Positions 37,831-47,210 are shown, counted from the first letter of the stretch. The stretch is DNA of 64,000 nt from Gammaproteobacteria bacterium (GCA_018669845.1 JABHSO010000036.1:1-64000); one strand, 5' to 3'. The notes: generated by a model from the letters alone, not told the origin. Translations and numbers: made by a program.

Positions 37831-38012
37831 TTCACCACGAACTAGGGCAGGAAGCCCGTAGGTAGAACAATGCAGGAGCAATTGTCGAGGCACGAAAGCC
37901 ACGAAGAAGTTGAATAGACATGACAGGTATTTTAAAGTTAAAAAAATCTGTCTAAAAGTCCTTAGTAGCAACCCAGTAATAATAGCTTCGTGCTCTTCGT
38001 GCCTTCGTGGTG
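37831..38012. repeat. CACGAAG inverted repeat element, copy 3
   Basis: The left side has TTCACCACGAA (37831-37841) and GGCACGAAAGCCACGAAGAAG-type units (37889-37909). The right side (37985-38012) has the same units inverted: CTTCGTG, CTCTTCGTG, CCTTCGTGG, TGA. The outer ends form a CACCACGAA / TTCGTGGTG pair. About 75 bp of unrelated sequence lies between. It fills almost the whole gap between ccoS and the Smr gene. Confidence 0.65.
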
Positions 38013-38020
38013 AGAAATAT

Positions 38021-38551
38021 TTAACCTCTCTGGTTTTTCAAATACACATAACTGGCCCCGGATCCCCCATCTTTAGGTTGAGCCGGACAATAAGCAAGAA
38101 CCACACTTTGTTCACTCAACCAATGCTGTACAAGAGGACGTAACACGGCTTCAGACTCCGAATTAAAACCTTTGCCATGAATGATCAATACCATTCGGGA
38201 TTGCATATTGATGGCATCTCTCATAAATGATTCCAGTTCCCGGGTCGCCTGGTGTTTTCGATGACCATGTAAATCCAGTATGGCATCGATATTTAATTGC
38301 CCCGATTTGATTTTCCGCTGAAGTTTTTTCTGCACACCATGATGAAACCAGCTGTGTTGACTGGTTTCAGGAATGTTGTGAGTTATGGGATTAAACTCTG
38401 AAACTGGATCGGTGAAATCCTTATGGGCTTTTATCACATGCTTTTTTCTAGGTGTGCTCTGATAGACATCAATTTTATCATTTTTTAGCTGACGAATACC
38501 CGCTAGAGACTGCATAAATCCTTTTCCTTCTTTTTTGGTTTCGTTTGACAT
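38021..38551 (-). CDS. Smr-domain (Smr/MutS2 C-terminal type) protein
   Basis: 176 residues. The C-terminal Smr domain (about 88-170) has the nuclease-type motifs LDLHGHRKHQA and IIHGKGFNSE. The N-terminal half is basic and linker-like, with PVSEFNPITHNIPETSQHSW. The layout matches the short stand-alone Smr proteins of gammaproteobacteria (YdaL/SmrA/SmrB type), some of which cut DNA or mRNA at collided ribosomes. Which of these applies cannot be told from sequence alone. It is divergent from surE and its stop is 8 bp from the repeat element. Confidence 0.88.
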   Translation of the reverse strand: MSNETKKEGKGFMQSLAGIRQLKNDKIDVYQSTPRKKHVIKAHKDFTDPVSEFNPITHNIPETSQHSWFHHGVQKKLQRKIKSGQLNIDAILDLHGHRKHQATRELESFMRDAINMQSRMVLIIHGKGFNSESEAVLRPLVQHWLSEQSVVLAYCPAQPKDGGSGASYVYLKNQRG

Positions 38552-38691
38552 GGTTTTACTGTTTTTTGAATTGATGTCTTCTGGAATAAAGTCCTGTTAT
38601 CAAAGACTAATATCCCATCATAGTGCAAATTAATTCCTGAGTCCTCGTGAATTAGTTTATCATTCGCGCTTATTTAAAATTCTTGTTTTTT

Positions 38692-39438
38692 ATGCATATT
38701 CTGCTTAGTAATGATGATGGTTATCTGGCCCCTGGATTGAAGGCTATTGCCGATGAATTATCTATGATGTCAGAGATAACCGTGGTTGCACCAGATCGTA
38801 ATCGTAGTGGTGCCAGTAACTCACTGACGCTTCAGCGACCTTTACGTGCCCAGATGACTCCGCTGGGCTTTTATAAAGTGGATGGAACGCCCACCGATTG
38901 CGTGCACCTGGCATTAACCGGTTTATTAACGGAAGAACCCGACATGGTTGTTTCTGGTATAAATTCTGGTGCTAATCTGGGTGACGATGTTATTTATTCA
39001 GGCACTGTGGCCGCAGCGACTGAAGGCAGGTTTCTGGGTTTGCCAGCGTTGGCTGTGTCACTGGCAAGTCGTGATGAATTACATTTTGATACTGCTGCTA
39101 AAGCTACCGGTGAAATTATTCGTAAATTATTAAAAACACCTTTACCTGAAGATACTATTTTAAATATAAATGTACCGGACCTTCCATGGCCTGAAATCAA
39201 AGGTTTTCAGGCTACCCGACTCGGGTTTCGTCATCGGGCAGAACCGGTAGTTCAGCAGCGTGACCCTTATGATCAGAAAATATATTGGGTGGGTCCAGCT
39301 GGCCTGGCACAGGATGCGGGTGAGGGTACTGATTTTTATGCGGTGAAACACGGCTATGTGTCGGTGACGCCACTGCAAATAGATTTGACTCGTCATGAAG
39401 GGGTTAAACCTTTGCAGAACTGGTTAGATAATGAATAA
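38692..39438 (+). CDS. surE: 5'-nucleotidase / exopolyphosphatase SurE
   Basis: 248 residues. The start at the ATG 38692 gives [15 protein letters not shown], the family N-terminus; a TTG 9 bp upstream adds three residues without support. The metal-binding DD is in SNDDG, the Ser/Asn site in [14 protein letters not shown], and [20 protein letters not shown] is the family signature. SurE removes phosphate from nucleoside monophosphates and helps stationary survival. It overlaps or abuts pcm, in the conserved surE-pcm-yqaA-nlpD-rpoS order. Confidence 0.97.
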   Translation: MHILLSNDDGYLAPGLKAIADELSMMSEITVVAPDRNRSGASNSLTLQRPLRAQMTPLGFYKVDGTPTDCVHLALTGLLTEEPDMVVSGINSGANLGDDVIYSGTVAAATEGRFLGLPALAVSLASRDELHFDTAAKATGEIIRKLLKTPLPEDTILNINVPDLPWPEIKGFQATRLGFRHRAEPVVQQRDPYDQKIYWVGPAGLAQDAGEGTDFYAVKHGYVSVTPLQIDLTRHEGVKPLQNWLDNE

Positions 39439-39469
39439 CTTGTCGCATGAAAAGCTAAAAGGAATTGGC

Positions 39470-40105
39470 ATGACCTCGCAGCGAACGCGTGATCGCCTCA
39501 TTGAGAGATTGCAGCAGCAGGGTATAAATAATCAGAAAGTACTGGAAGTGATGAGGAATACGCCACGCCATCTGTTTGTTGATGAAGCTTTGTCGCATCG
39601 GGCTTATGAAGATACAGCGCTGCCTATTGGTTTTGGGCAAACTATTTCCCAGCCTTATATTGTGGCACGTATGACTCAGATGATTTTAGCATCTGGCATG
39701 CCCTTATCAGTTCTTGAAATTGGAACAGGTTGTGGTTATCAGACAGCGGTTTTAGCACAAATAGTTCCTCAGGTTTATAGTGTTGAACGCATTGGTGCCT
39801 TGCATCAACAGGCAAAGAAAAGATTATCTGAGTTACAATTCTATAATGTAGAGTTAAGGCATACCGATGGTAATGGCGGTTGGCCTAATTTAAATTATCA
39901 TTTTGACCGGATTATAATGACGGCTGCCTGTTCTGATATTCCCCGAAAGCTTGCGGAACAGTTGAATCATAAAGGTGAAATGATTCTGCCTTATGATGAT
40001 GGCAAGAGTCAGGTTTTACTTAAAATTACTCGGCGACATGATGAGTTTGAAACTGAAGCCTTTGAACCCGTTTCTTTCGTGCCATTACTGCCAGGGATTA
40101 GTTAA
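39470..40105 (+). CDS. pcm: Protein-L-isoaspartate O-methyltransferase
   Basis: 211 residues from the ATG at 39470, which follows AAGGAA and matches the 211-residue Pseudomonas enzyme (MTSQRTRDRLIERL). An upstream in-frame ATG at 39431 would add 13 residues and overlap surE by 8 bp; it has no Shine-Dalgarno. Pcm uses SAM to methylate isoaspartyl residues in aged proteins. LPIGFGQTISQPYIVARMT and VLEIGTGCGYQTAVLA (SAM loop) identify it. Confidence 0.96.
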   Translation: MTSQRTRDRLIERLQQQGINNQKVLEVMRNTPRHLFVDEALSHRAYEDTALPIGFGQTISQPYIVARMTQMILASGMPLSVLEIGTGCGYQTAVLAQIVPQVYSVERIGALHQQAKKRLSELQFYNVELRHTDGNGGWPNLNYHFDRIIMTAACSDIPRKLAEQLNHKGEMILPYDDGKSQVLLKITRRHDEFETEAFEPVSFVPLLPGIS

Positions 40106-40686
40106 TGAAAATATTTGAAAAACTCTATCAATCGGTGATTACCGCTTCCTCCAGTAAAAGCGCACCCAAGGTATTGTCTACCCTCAGTTTTGTGGAATCT
40201 TTTATTCTTCCTTTTCCTCCGCCGGATGTGATGTTAGCTCCAATGTCTCTGGCGAAACCTGATCGTGCTATGTATTTCGCCACGATTACGTTAATTGCAT
40301 CATTACTCGGTGGCGTAGTTGGTTATTTAATAGGGGCCTTTGGTTTTGAAATAGCTCAACCTTATATTGTTGAATGGGGATACCAGGAAGTTTTTGATAA
40401 GGTCATGCAATGGTTTCAAGTGTGGGGTTTCTGGGCAGTTCTGGTTGCTGGGTTCTCTCCGGTACCTTATAAAATATTTACAATATCAGCGGGCGTTTTG
40501 AGCCTTGCATTTATTCCGTTCATGCTGGCTTCTTTTATAGGACGTGGAGCACGTTTTTTTCTGGTTGCATTTTTGCTATCAAAGTATGGGGCTGCTATAG
40601 AACCAAAATTACTAATGTATATCGAAAAAATTGGATGGGCTACGGTAATTCTATTGACCGTGGTAATACTCTTTTACAGCTTTTAA
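40105..40686 (+). CDS. yqaA: YqaA-family membrane protein (DedA/VTT type)
   Basis: 193 residues with about five membrane segments. SFVESFILPFPPPDVMLAPM and VLVAGFSPVPYKIFTISAGV are the two re-entrant family motifs of VTT/SNARE-associated proteins. Relatives are linked to lipid transbilayer movement, but YqaA itself has no proven activity. It shares one base with the pcm stop and lies 1 bp before nlpD, as in Pseudomonas-type clusters. Confidence 0.88.
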   Translation: MKIFEKLYQSVITASSSKSAPKVLSTLSFVESFILPFPPPDVMLAPMSLAKPDRAMYFATITLIASLLGGVVGYLIGAFGFEIAQPYIVEWGYQEVFDKVMQWFQVWGFWAVLVAGFSPVPYKIFTISAGVLSLAFIPFMLASFIGRGARFFLVAFLLSKYGAAIEPKLLMYIEKIGWATVILLTVVILFYSF

Positions 40687-40687
40687 G

Positions 40688-41398
40688 ATGTCGCATCCGT
40701 ACCATTTTTTATTTTCAATTTTGCTGTTATTTTTGTCGGCTTGCTCAGTAATACAGCAACACAGTTTGAAAGGAGCTGGTTGGTATTTAGTTAAACCAAC
40801 CGATACTCTTTATTCAGTAGCCTGGCGTTATGGTCTGGATTTTCAACAATTAGCTTTATGGAATAATATTTCTGAGCCCTATGTAATAAATCCTGGTCAA
40901 CAGTTGGTGCTTATTGAGCCTGACAAATTACCGGCAAAAACCAAATCTAGAGAGGTTAAGGCTGGTAACTCATTGATAAAGCAAACAGTTATCGTCAAGC
41001 CGTTGGCGCCTTCTTATAATCAGGCGATACGCTGGCGCTGGCCAGTTAAAGGATCTGTTTTAAATCGCTTTTCAATCAAGGACCTGGATCGTCGTGGTAT
41101 TGATATTGCAGGGAAAATAGGGCAATCTGTGTACGCTGTTGCTGCGGGCAAAGTCGTTTATAGCGGTTCCGGCATATCCGGTTTAGGCAATTTGATTATC
41201 GTAAAACATGATAATACTTACTTAAGTGCATATGCCTATAACAGTAGTATTTTAGTACAGGAAGGTTCTCAGGTGAAAACTGGAGCGCATATTGCGAATA
41301 TGGGAAGAGGCAAAAATAATAAACCCATGCTCCATTTTCAAATTCGAAAGAAAGGAAAACCGGTTGACCCATTACATTTTTTACCAGATACAAAATGA
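40688..41398 (+). CDS. nlpD: NlpD-like lipoprotein (LysM plus degenerate M23)
   Basis: 236 residues. The lipobox LSAC (about 16-19) predicts a lipoprotein. One LysM domain follows ([20 protein letters not shown], about 32-77), then an M23/LytM domain (about 115-233). Catalytic positions are altered: RRGIDIAG replaces the usual HxGID, and HFQIR replaces HxH. The protein is therefore probably a non-enzymatic activator of an amidase, as NlpD is for AmiC; an AmiC-like amidase is encoded at 47253. rpoS starts within its end, and in relatives the main rpoS promoter lies inside nlpD. Confidence 0.92.
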   Translation: MSHPYHFLFSILLLFLSACSVIQQHSLKGAGWYLVKPTDTLYSVAWRYGLDFQQLALWNNISEPYVINPGQQLVLIEPDKLPAKTKSREVKAGNSLIKQTVIVKPLAPSYNQAIRWRWPVKGSVLNRFSIKDLDRRGIDIAGKIGQSVYAVAAGKVVYSGSGISGLGNLIIVKHDNTYLSAYAYNSSILVQEGSQVKTGAHIANMGRGKNNKPMLHFQIRKKGKPVDPLHFLPDTK

Positions 41399-41427
41399 GC
41401 AAAAAAACTCTCAAGGGGACTGTTAGT

Positions 41428-42498
41428 ATGAGCAAATCAAATGATCCAACTATTCTTCAGGATAAGGAAATTCCAGCTGATGAAATTGTGGAATCAATTC
41501 AGTCTGAACAGAGTGAGAGTGAAAAACCTGTTGATATGACTTTTGTCGAACCGTCGGCTGAAGATGAAAAAGTTATAAAAGAAGAAGTCGATGAGGCTGC
41601 CGATAAATTTGTTGAAAGACGAAGAACTATTGAACGACGTAAAACAAGCACTCGTCGTCGAGTTTCCGATGCTTATCCTACCCGTCTATATTTGAGTGAA
41701 ATTGAAGGTTCTCCTTTATTGACTGCTGAAGAAGAAGTTTATTATTCGCGAAAAGCTCAAAAGGGCGAGTCTGATGCACGCGATACGATGATTGAATGCA
41801 ACCTTCGGCTGGTTGTTAAAATTGCCAGACGATACATGAACCGTGGTTTACCTTTACTGGATTTAATTGAAGAAGGAAATTTGGGTTTAATCCGGGCTGT
41901 AGAGAAATTTGATCCCGAACGTGGTTTTAGATTTTCCACTTATGCAACCTGGTGGATACGTCAAACGATTGAGCGTGGTTTAATGAATCAGACTCGAACT
42001 ATTCGTCTGCCTATCCATGTGATCAAAGAACTAAATACTTATTTACGCACAGCTCGTAGATTAACCCAGGATTTAAACCAGGAAGCCACATCTGAAGATA
42101 TTGCCAGAACGCTCAATAAACCTATCGCTGACGTTGAAAAAATGCTCAAACTGGCTGATAGGGTAACCTCGGTCGATATTCCAATGGGAGGGGATGGTGA
42201 ACGTCCTTTACTGGATATTATTCCAGATGAAAATAACCCGGACCCTTCTTTAATCTTGCAAGATGAATCTGTTTTAGAACATCTTGATACCTGGCTGGAT
42301 GAACTAGATGGTAAGCAGCGAGAAGTGGTTGTTCGTCGATTTGGTTTGCGTAACCACCCCCGTGGAACTCTCGAAGAAGTTGGAAAGGAATTAGGTGTCA
42401 CCCGCGAAAGAGTAAGACAGGTTCAAATGGATGCTTTACGCCGGTTAAGACGAATACTGGAAAATAGCGGTTATTCTCGAGATAATATTTTACGCTAA
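41428..42498 (+). CDS. rpoS: RNA polymerase sigma factor RpoS
   Basis: 356 residues from the ATG at 41428, which has AAGGGGA upstream. An in-frame ATG at 41395 overlaps the nlpD stop and would add 11 residues. It is the stationary-phase and general stress sigma factor. Region 1.2 ([20 protein letters not shown]), region 2 ([34 protein letters not shown]), region 3 and region 4.2 ([19 protein letters not shown]) are all present. An acidic N-terminal extension of about 70 residues ending in an Arg-rich run ([16 protein letters not shown]) makes it longer than E. coli RpoS (330). Confidence 0.96.
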   Translation: MSKSNDPTILQDKEIPADEIVESIQSEQSESEKPVDMTFVEPSAEDEKVIKEEVDEAADKFVERRRTIERRKTSTRRRVSDAYPTRLYLSEIEGSPLLTAEEEVYYSRKAQKGESDARDTMIECNLRLVVKIARRYMNRGLPLLDLIEEGNLGLIRAVEKFDPERGFRFSTYATWWIRQTIERGLMNQTRTIRLPIHVIKELNTYLRTARRLTQDLNQEATSEDIARTLNKPIADVEKMLKLADRVTSVDIPMGGDGERPLLDIIPDENNPDPSLILQDESVLEHLDTWLDELDGKQREVVVRRFGLRNHPRGTLEEVGKELGVTRERVRQVQMDALRRLRRILENSGYSRDNILR

Positions 42499-42509
42499 TT
42501 ATCGTATAT

Positions 42510-43325
42510 ATGAATAGACTTGTAGGAATTATATTTACTCTGGTAATTGTATTTTCGAGCCTATCATTTTCTCTTCATGCTGAAACCTTCACCAGTTCGT
42601 TTGGGCAAAAATTTGTCAACATCGAATCTGGTGAATTCGTTATGGGTACGCAAAATTTTGATCTGCTGGCTAAAGAAGTTACACCTGAACGCCGGGATCA
42701 TTTAAAAAAGGAATTACCCGCACATAAAGTGACCATCAGTAAAGATTTTTATCTGGCCACTACTGAAGTGACTCAGCAGCAATGGTTCGAACTGATGGGG
42801 TATCAACCGGGTAAAGAAAAAAGGTGGCAGAGAGATGACTGGAAAAACTTACCGGTTAGTCGTGTCAGCTGGCAATCAGTTAAAGAGTTTATAAGCGTTC
42901 TAAACGATCTTGATGAACAGTATCTATATCGTTTGCCAACAGAAGCAGAATGGGAATATGCAGCTCGTGCCGGCACTAGTGGTTTACGTCCATTTAAATA
43001 TGAAGAAATGGCTGACTACGCCTGGTTTCGGGAAAGTTCAGATAACAAACCGATGCCAGTAGGTTCACTAAAGCCGAATGCATGGGGACTGTATGACATG
43101 ATCGGAAACCTGTGGGAATGGGTCGAAGATTCATTTGATGCCGAGTACTATAAAATATCAGCATCAACAGATCCTATGGGTGGTGAGCTTTCGAGTAGAA
43201 AATCTATGCGTGGAGGCTCATATCACTGCACTCCTGAAAGAGTTCGTGCAGGGATCAGGGGATCTTACGTTGAGCATCGATCCTTATCTGTTTTGGGATT
43301 TAGACTTGTCGCAGAAAAAAAGTAG
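42510..43325 (+). CDS. Secreted formylglycine-generating-enzyme-like (SUMF1) protein
   Basis: 271 residues. Signal peptide about 1-24 (SFSLHA-ETF), so the domain is periplasmic. The FGE-sulfatase fold is clear: FVNIESGEFVMGT, YLATTEVTQQQWFELMGY, YRLPTEAEWEYAARAG, WGLYDMIGNLWEWVED, RGGSYHC, LGFRLVA. In true FGE two Cys five residues apart form the copper site. Here Cys240 (SYHC) is kept but the second Cys is not, so sulfatase activation is unlikely. It starts 11 bp after rpoS and may be cotranscribed. Other roles of this fold, such as structural or ligand binding, are possible. Confidence 0.9.
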   Translation: MNRLVGIIFTLVIVFSSLSFSLHAETFTSSFGQKFVNIESGEFVMGTQNFDLLAKEVTPERRDHLKKELPAHKVTISKDFYLATTEVTQQQWFELMGYQPGKEKRWQRDDWKNLPVSRVSWQSVKEFISVLNDLDEQYLYRLPTEAEWEYAARAGTSGLRPFKYEEMADYAWFRESSDNKPMPVGSLKPNAWGLYDMIGNLWEWVEDSFDAEYYKISASTDPMGGELSSRKSMRGGSYHCTPERVRAGIRGSYVEHRSLSVLGFRLVAEKK

Positions 43326-43398
43326 TCGCTACTTAAAGAGTTACAATAATCGTAACTACTCAGCGATTTTCAAAATTCGATTACTTAAAAAAATTTTT

Positions 43399-43549
43399 TC
43401 ACCACGAAGAGCACGAAGGACACGAAGGTAAATATTTATGGGGTAATAAATGTTTACCTTATATCAATGATCGGTTTATCAGCTTTATATTTTCAGTTAT
43501 TTGATTTTCTTCGTGAGCTTCGTGAGCTTCGTGCTCTTCGTGGTGAATA
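43399..43549. repeat. CACGAAG inverted repeat element, copy 4
   Basis: The left arm (43399-43428) reads TTCACCACGAAGAGCACGAA, then GGACACGAAGG. The right arm (43507-43549) has CTTCGTGAG twice, then CTTCGTGCTCTTCGTGGTGA, the exact inverse of the left terminus. About 80 bp of AT-rich sequence separates them. This is the clearest copy of the family in the window. Confidence 0.75.
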
Positions 43550-43616
43550 TCTTTTGACTTTGTAACTACACTGAATAGTTACCAATAATCAATCAATTTG
43601 AATATCTTTTGACTTT
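43544..43616. repeat. Imperfect tandem duplication
   Basis: TGAATATCTTTTGACTTT occurs at 43544-43561 and again at 43599-43616. The similarity decays over the next 20 bp (GTAACTACAC against TTAATTACAC). The first copy overlaps the end of the CACGAAG element. Confidence 0.65.
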
Positions 43617-43646
43617 TTTAATTACACAAATAGCTGCTAATAGTCT

Positions 43647-45041
43647 TTATAATATTTCTGAAGCATAATCTGCCAGGCGGGATCTTTCGCCGCGTTTTAA
43701 CGTAACATGCCCACTGTGTTCCCAGCTTTTGAATCTATCCACAATATAAGTTAAACCAGAAGTGGTTTCGGTCAGGTAAGGAGTATCTATCTGTCCGATG
43801 TTACCAAGACAAACGACTTTGGTGCCGGGCCCAGCGCGGGTAATTAGTGTTTTCATCTGTTTTGATGTCAGGTTTTGTGCTTCATCCAGAATGATGAATT
43901 TATTCAGAAAAGTTCTGCCTCGCATGAAATTCATTGATGAAATTTTAATTCGGTGACGAACCAGATCAGTAGTAGCATTTTGTTCCCAGGCTTCATTTTT
44001 GTCATTGCCCACCAGTACTTCAAGGTTGTCCATGAGTGCTCCCATCCACGGGGACATTTTTTCCTCTTCGGTGCCGGGTAGAAAACCAATATCCTCACCC
44101 ACGGGTACGGTTATGCGTGTCATGATTATTTCAGAGTATCGTTTTTCATCCATGGTCTGAACCAGAGCTGCGGCTAAGGTCAATAGGGTTTTACCTGTGC
44201 CAGCAATGCCAGACAGACTGACAAAATCAATGTCTGGATTCATTAGCAAGTTTAATGCAAAATTTTGTTCACGATTCCTGGCCTGAATTCCCCACACGGC
44301 ATTACGCTCGTTAGCATAATTTTTTATGACTTCGATGACACAGCTATCATCTGTTTTTTCATGCACAATGGCATCAAAATTATCTTCCAGGTAAATAAAC
44401 TGGTTGGGGTACCAGTTACCTGCATCATCACCCTCTATTTCATAATAGGTTTTTCCATCGCGCTGCCATGAGTGAATATTCTCACCATGTTTGTCCCAGA
44501 ACTCAGTGGGTAATTCCTGACTTCCTGTGAACAGTAATTCAAGGTCATCCAGTACTTTGTCACTGGAGTAATCTTCAACTTCAATTTCCAGTACTACGGC
44601 TTTAATTCTGAGGTTAATATCTTTCGAGACAAGGATGATTGGACAGTCCCATTCATCATGTAAAGCAAGCACGGTGCCCAGAATAGAATTATCATTTTTG
44701 CTGCCTGGCAGGCTGGCAGGTAACCGAGGTTCATGAGCTTCAGTTTCAAAAAACAGGCGTCCACTGCTGTTTCCATTTCCATTTTGGGCTAGGTACTGGT
44801 TTAACGGTAACCCCTGTTTGATGTCGATATCTTTATGCTGAGTCATTAAATCATCAATGAATCGGTTGACCTGGCGTACATTTCGAGCTACTTCTGACAT
44901 GCCTTTTTTACCCTGATCCAGTTCTTCCAGAACCGTCATGGTCAGGTAAATATTGTGCTCCTGAAACCTGAATAGTGCACTGGGGTCATGCATCAAAACA
45001 TTAGTGTCGAGAACGAATAACTTGGGTTTATTATTAGTCAT
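43647..45041 (-). CDS. PhoH-family ATPase with N-terminal PIN domain
   Basis: 464 residues. A PIN RNase domain (about 5-150) begins LFVLDTNVLMHDPSAL and keeps acidic residues (VLEELDQ, the DN of SKNDNSIL). A PhoH domain follows (about 225-460) with Walker A GIAGTGKTLLTLAAA and Walker B FIILDEAQNLT. This is the PhoH2/YlaK architecture, proposed to unwind and cut RNA. No antitoxin-like gene adjoins it. It is divergent from nnr. Confidence 0.93.
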   Translation of the reverse strand: MTNNKPKLFVLDTNVLMHDPSALFRFQEHNIYLTMTVLEELDQGKKGMSEVARNVRQVNRFIDDLMTQHKDIDIKQGLPLNQYLAQNGNGNSSGRLFFETEAHEPRLPASLPGSKNDNSILGTVLALHDEWDCPIILVSKDINLRIKAVVLEIEVEDYSSDKVLDDLELLFTGSQELPTEFWDKHGENIHSWQRDGKTYYEIEGDDAGNWYPNQFIYLEDNFDAIVHEKTDDSCVIEVIKNYANERNAVWGIQARNREQNFALNLLMNPDIDFVSLSGIAGTGKTLLTLAAALVQTMDEKRYSEIIMTRITVPVGEDIGFLPGTEEEKMSPWMGALMDNLEVLVGNDKNEAWEQNATTDLVRHRIKISSMNFMRGRTFLNKFIILDEAQNLTSKQMKTLITRAGPGTKVVCLGNIGQIDTPYLTETTSGLTYIVDRFKSWEHSGHVTLKRGERSRLADYASEIL

Positions 45042-45201
45042 GATAAAAATCTTTTAAGGTATATATAAAAGTATAGTCCATATTACTGGCTTACAAGTTC
45101 ATAAAAACATTATTAGTCAGTTTTAATCCATGGATCAATTTTCGAAGCTAAAAACATTTGATATAGTGATATTGCACACGAATTAATTCACAATATCGAT
45201 A

Positions 45202-46686
45202 ATGCTAAATCAAAATAATCTTTATAACAGGCAACAGGTTTATCTGTTGGACCAACTGACTATGTCAGAGGATGGACAATCCTCGGAACAGTTAATGGGC
45301 AAAGCTTCGTCTGCAGTTTGGCGTTCAATACAGTCTCGCTGGCCGTCAATCAAACACGTTGTGATACTTGCTGGTTGTGGTAACAATGGTGGTGATGCCT
45401 TTGCCGTTGCAAGTCTGGCTAAAAAATCAGGTGTAAAAGTTGAGTTGATAACGATGGGTGATCTGTCGATGCAATCTGCTGAGTCCAGGTTGTTTCGTGA
45501 AAGTTGGGAGCAGGATGACGGTGTTACTCACCAGTGGAGTGGAAACTGTCCTGACTGTGATCTGATTATTGATGGTTTGCTGGGCATAGGACTGAGCAGG
45601 GGGCTGAATGATACCTGGTCTTCGATGATAAAAAAAATAAACAGTAAAAAGGCTGTCAGAGTCAGTATCGATATTCCCAGCGGACTTAATGCTGATACTG
45701 GTATGGCAATGCCCGTTGCCATTGAGGCAGATTTAACGGTTACTTTTATAGGACGGAAAATTGGACTATATCTTGCGGATGGGTCTGATTACTGCGGTGA
45801 TGTAGTTTTTGATGATCTGGGTTTGTCCGCGGCAAGTGTTGCACAACAAGCTGTAAACTATCAATTGTTAGAGCAGTTGAATGTGAAGCTGCCAGAGCCT
45901 CGTAAAATTAATAGTTACAAAAATCAGTTTGGCCATGTCATTGTAATTGGTGGCGGACCCACTATGTCTGGAGCAGCCAGGCTGGCCGGTTTGGCTGCAT
46001 TAAGGTGTGGAGCAGGGCTGGTCAGTTTGTGTGTGCATCCAGATAATGTCACAGTTGCTGCCAATGATCATGCAGAGCTGATGGTGTCGGACTGGAATGC
46101 ACTTGATGATATGCTTTCGCTGGCCACTGTGATTGTCGTTGGGCCTGGTCTGGGTAATTCTCCTCGGACTAAAGAAATGCTGCAGAAGATAGCTGCTATC
46201 GATAAACCGGTGGTGGTAGATGCCGATGCATTGCAACCCTGGTTTTTAAATGACTTAAGATCTCAAAATTGTGTGATAACGCCTCACCCGGGTGAGGCAG
46301 CCCGCTTGCTTGAATGCTCTAGTCAACAGATTCAAAAGGACAGGGTTGCATCAATATTGAAACTGAATGAACATTGGCCTGTTGTGAGTGTTTTAAAAGG
46401 TGCGGGAAGTTTAGTAGGCCAGCAGCACGGTGTGTTAAAACTTTGTTCTCATGGTCATTCAGGAATGGCGACTGCCGGAATGGGAGATGTACTGAGTGGT
46501 TTAATTTCAGCTTATCTTGCACAGGGATTAAGCCCTGAAAATGCCGCGCAAACAGCTGTATTGGTGCATGCATTGGCGGCAGAACATTATGCAAAAGAGC
46601 ATGACTCTGTCAGCCTCATTGCTTCAGATGTGATAGATCGAATTTCTCTGGTGGTTAGAGACATTCGACAAGCTAAAAGAGTTTAA
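45202..46686 (+). CDS. nnr: Bifunctional NAD(P)HX epimerase / dehydratase
   Basis: 494 residues, a fusion of a YjeF_N epimerase domain (about 10-210, with LAGCGNNGGDAFAVA and IDIPSGLNADTG) and an ADP-dependent dehydratase of the ribokinase fold (about 235-485, with VVDADALQPW, ITPHPGEAARLL, and AGMGDVLSGLI). It repairs hydrated NADH and NADPH. An inverted repeat GATATTG / CAATATC (45168-45197) lies in the 5' region. tsaE follows after 1 bp, as commonly seen (yjeF-yjeE-amiB). Confidence 0.96.
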   Translation: MLNQNNLYNRQQVYLLDQLTMSEDGQSSEQLMGKASSAVWRSIQSRWPSIKHVVILAGCGNNGGDAFAVASLAKKSGVKVELITMGDLSMQSAESRLFRESWEQDDGVTHQWSGNCPDCDLIIDGLLGIGLSRGLNDTWSSMIKKINSKKAVRVSIDIPSGLNADTGMAMPVAIEADLTVTFIGRKIGLYLADGSDYCGDVVFDDLGLSAASVAQQAVNYQLLEQLNVKLPEPRKINSYKNQFGHVIVIGGGPTMSGAARLAGLAALRCGAGLVSLCVHPDNVTVAANDHAELMVSDWNALDDMLSLATVIVVGPGLGNSPRTKEMLQKIAAIDKPVVVDADALQPWFLNDLRSQNCVITPHPGEAARLLECSSQQIQKDRVASILKLNEHWPVVSVLKGAGSLVGQQHGVLKLCSHGHSGMATAGMGDVLSGLISAYLAQGLSPENAAQTAVLVHALAAEHYAKEHDSVSLIASDVIDRISLVVRDIRQAKRV

Positions 46687-46687
46687 T

Positions 46688-47137
46688 ATGATTATCTGTT
46701 CCGAACAGGACATGAAACAATTTGGGGCTGATTTGATTCAAAGCAGTGATTCTCCGGGTGTTATTACTTTAAAAGGTGATTTAGGTACAGGCAAAACGAC
46801 AATCGTTCGTGGAGCTCTTGAATCCTGTGGAATTACTACAGGGGTTCGTAGTCCCACCTATACTCTGGTTGAGTATTATGAACTGGATAATTTTTCTATT
46901 GCTCACTTTGATCTGTATCGACTTGGAGATCCGGAAGAATTAGAATATCTGGGTTACCGTGATTACCTCAGACCAGATACCTGGTGTTTTATTGAGTGGC
47001 CGGAACGTGCTGAAGGTTATCTTGATAATATAGGCCTGGAATTATCTATTCAATATCAGGATGAGTGCCGCAAGCTGGAAGCGACAGTTGGAAATCACTG
47101 GGGGCAACAGTTAATATCAGCAATGAATCTTACCTAG
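46688..47137 (+). CDS. tsaE: tRNA threonylcarbamoyladenosine biosynthesis ATPase TsaE
   Basis: 149 residues. Walker A is KGDLGTGKTTIVRGAL, and RSPTYTLVEYY and HFDLYRLGDPEELEYLGY are diagnostic. It powers TsaB-TsaD turnover in t6A synthesis. It lies between nnr and the amidase gene, the conserved yjeF-yjeE-ami order. Confidence 0.97.
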   Translation: MIICSEQDMKQFGADLIQSSDSPGVITLKGDLGTGKTTIVRGALESCGITTGVRSPTYTLVEYYELDNFSIAHFDLYRLGDPEELEYLGYRDYLRPDTWCFIEWPERAEGYLDNIGLELSIQYQDECRKLEATVGNHWGQQLISAMNLT

Positions 47138-47181
47138 TTTCGAGAAAAGTTAACTATCTTGCTAATTTATAAAGAAAAAAG

Positions 47182-47210
47182 TTGATTTTATTTTTCTAAT
47201 TTACTATAAA
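47182..47210 (+). promoter_or_regulatory. Candidate sigma-70 promoter of the amidase gene
   Basis: TTGATT (47182-47187), exactly 17 bp, then TATAAA (47205-47210), about 42 bp before the amidase start. The sequence around it is AT-rich. It suggests the amidase is not only read through from tsaE. Confidence 0.5.

Larger units (their letters stand above)
43326..43646. other. Non-coding gap with repeat structures
   Basis: No gene is seen between the FGE-like gene and the convergent phoH. It holds a hairpin near 43339-43356 (AGTTAC-7-GTAACT) just after the FGE-like stop, the CACGAAG inverted element at 43399-43549, and a 55-bp-spaced direct repeat at 43544 and 43599. Confidence 0.7.

Noticed and set aside
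43399-43549. CRISPR array
   Set aside because: The CACGAAG units are about 9 bp, contiguous and inverted between the two sides, without regular unique spacers or cas genes.
43647-45041. PhoH-PIN protein as a toxin-antitoxin locus
   Set aside because: The domain order fits PhoH2-type proteins, but no small upstream antitoxin ORF is present in the 160-bp divergent gap.
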